Origin: an uncultured Glaciecola sp.
GTDB taxonomy: Bacteria; Pseudomonadota; Gammaproteobacteria; Enterobacterales; Alteromonadaceae
Assembly: GCA_937125395.1 (NCBI GenBank)
Contig: CAKZLI010000002.1
Span: 87,027-151,026, forward strand
DNA: 64,000 bases
Direction of reading: 5' to 3'
The stretch's first letter is position 1, and each line of letters begins with the position of its first letter. The translations under genes were made by a program, and so were the position numbers. The notes beneath the pieces were generated by a model that was given only the letters and a program-made list of their open reading frames with translations, ran no database searches and was not told the origin of the DNA. Positions 63,334 to 64,000 of this stretch are shown piece after piece.

Positions 63334-63363
63334 TTGGCAAGACAGAAGTGGATTCGGTACAAT
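63334..63363 (+). promoter_or_regulatory. Sigma-70 promoter for queA
   Basis: TTGGCA (63334-63339) and TACAAT (63358-63363) are separated by 18 bases. Transcription would begin near 63370, about 37 bases before the queA ATG. Both boxes differ from consensus at one position each. Confidence 0.6.
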
Positions 63364-63406
63364 GGCGGCATGCTTTTTTCTTTTTACTCATGTTGAAAAT
63401 AAATAA

Positions 63407-64000
63407 ATGAAAACATCAGATTTTGCTTTTGAATTACCGGAACATCTCATTGCCAAATATCCTACTGAGCAGCGTACTGCCTCGCGCCTATTACATTTGG
63501 ATGGGGTAACCGGGGCATTAGGGCATCATGCATTTACGGATATGTTGCAATTTGTTGATGCTGGCGATCTGCTTATTTTCAACAATACCCGTGTTATCCC
63601 AGCGCGTTTACTTGGTCAAAAATCCACCGGTGGTAAAGTAGAAGTCCTCGTCGAACGTATGTTGGATGATCATCGTGTACTGGCGCATGTTAAAGCGAGT
63701 AAATCGCCTAAAGCTGGCGCGACTTTGCTATTAGAAAATGCCATTGAGGCCACTATGTTAAGGCGTCATGATGCGTTGTTTGAATTGTCATTTGGCGGTG
63801 AGCAAACGGTACTGGAGTTATTAGAAGCCCATGGACACATGCCACTACCTCCGTATATCGACCGTCCCGATGAAGACAGCGATAAAGAGCGCTATCAAAC
63901 CGTCTATAACGACAAGCCAGGGGCGGTAGCAGCCCCTACAGCGGGATTGCATTTTGATGATGATATATTGGCGCAGTTAAAGGCCAAAGGCGTGCAAACT
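63407..64000 (+). CDS. queA: S-adenosylmethionine:tRNA ribosyltransferase-isomerase (partial, 5' end)
   Basis: The frame opens at 63407 with [18 protein letters not shown] and continues to the window edge (198 codons) with [61 protein letters not shown], all conserved QueA signatures. The enzyme moves the ribosyl part of SAM to preQ1-tRNA to form epoxyqueuosine. The usual neighbours tgt-yajC-secD would lie beyond the window. No clear ribosome binding site precedes the ATG. Confidence 0.96.
   Translation, partial: MKTSDFAFELPEHLIAKYPTEQRTASRLLHLDGVTGALGHHAFTDMLQFVDAGDLLIFNNTRVIPARLLGQKSTGGKVEVLVERMLDDHRVLAHVKASKSPKAGATLLLENAIEATMLRRHDALFELSFGGEQTVLELLEAHGHMPLPPYIDRPDEDSDKERYQTVYNDKPGAVAAPTAGLHFDDDILAQLKAKGVQT

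Noticed and set aside
1..64000. tRNA, rRNA, CRISPR array, insertion sequence or prophage
   Set aside because: Reading both strands I saw no cloverleaf with TTCGA-type loop, no regularly spaced repeats, and no transposase, integrase or phage structural gene.

Overview
The window looks like chromosomal DNA of a marine gammaproteobacterium, most likely of the order Alteromonadales. I infer this from the gene order serA - rpiA - ygfA - 6S RNA - ygfB - pepP - ubiH (a gammaproteobacterial housekeeping block), the moderate-to-low GC by eye, and a complete exosortase A (XrtA/PEP-CTERM) exopolysaccharide locus. Family names are assigned from remembered motifs and gene context; no database was searched.

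Layout. 1-9140 is core metabolism: the tail of an unidentified gene, a DUF481 outer-membrane protein, serA behind tandem MetJ-like boxes, rpiA, ygfA, a nucleoside hydrolase/ribokinase pair lodged between ygfA and a 6S RNA gene, then ygfB-pepP-ubiH on the other strand. zapA, normally next to the 6S RNA gene, is absent here.

9216-49425 is the exosortase/exopolysaccharide island. Its left part holds the XrtA-associated ATPase, a leftward operon for polysaccharide export (outer-membrane exporter, chain-length protein, tyrosine autokinase, beta-barrel protein), and a rightward operon with the initiating sugar transferase, polysaccharide deacetylase, exosortase A fused to EpsI, glycosyltransferases, an acetyltransferase, a beta-helix protein and a transglutaminase-like protein. 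The middle holds the O-ligase-like polymerase, acyltransferases, Wzx flippase and a long, mostly overlapping leftward operon of glycosyltransferases, FemAB/GNAT proteins, a deacetylase, an amidotransferase and an 852-residue lyase-like protein. Upstream of that operon are the TPR lipoprotein PrsT and one PEP-CTERM-type protein whose sorting motif reads P-A-P. A sigma-54-type (-24/-12) promoter lies in front of the PEP-CTERM gene. Further right are a ThiF/E1-like protein paired with a LuxI-like exosortase-associated acyltransferase, and an ElyC/YdcF-like protein.

49557-54501 is an accessory block: a secreted trypsin-like protease, then a second sigma-54-type promoter driving a compact operon of a Tat-signal protein of unknown function, a PqqD-like protein, an HPr-kinase-like protein and a PF14907-type nucleotidyltransferase, followed by a UDP-glucuronate epimerase-like enzyme. 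This cassette is the best candidate for an undescribed system: its parts resemble those that bind and phosphorylate/nucleotidylate peptides in RiPP pathways, but the only obvious co-encoded substrate is a Tat-exported protein.

54506-64000 returns to general functions: a LysR regulator, long-form isocitrate lyase, a lipoprotein alkaline phosphatase, a five-gene leftward group (K+ channel, DUF350, DUF1190, glutathionylspermidine-synthase-like ATP-grasp, VC0807-like membrane protein), and the 5' part of queA running off the right edge. I saw no tRNA, rRNA, CRISPR array, insertion sequence or phage gene.
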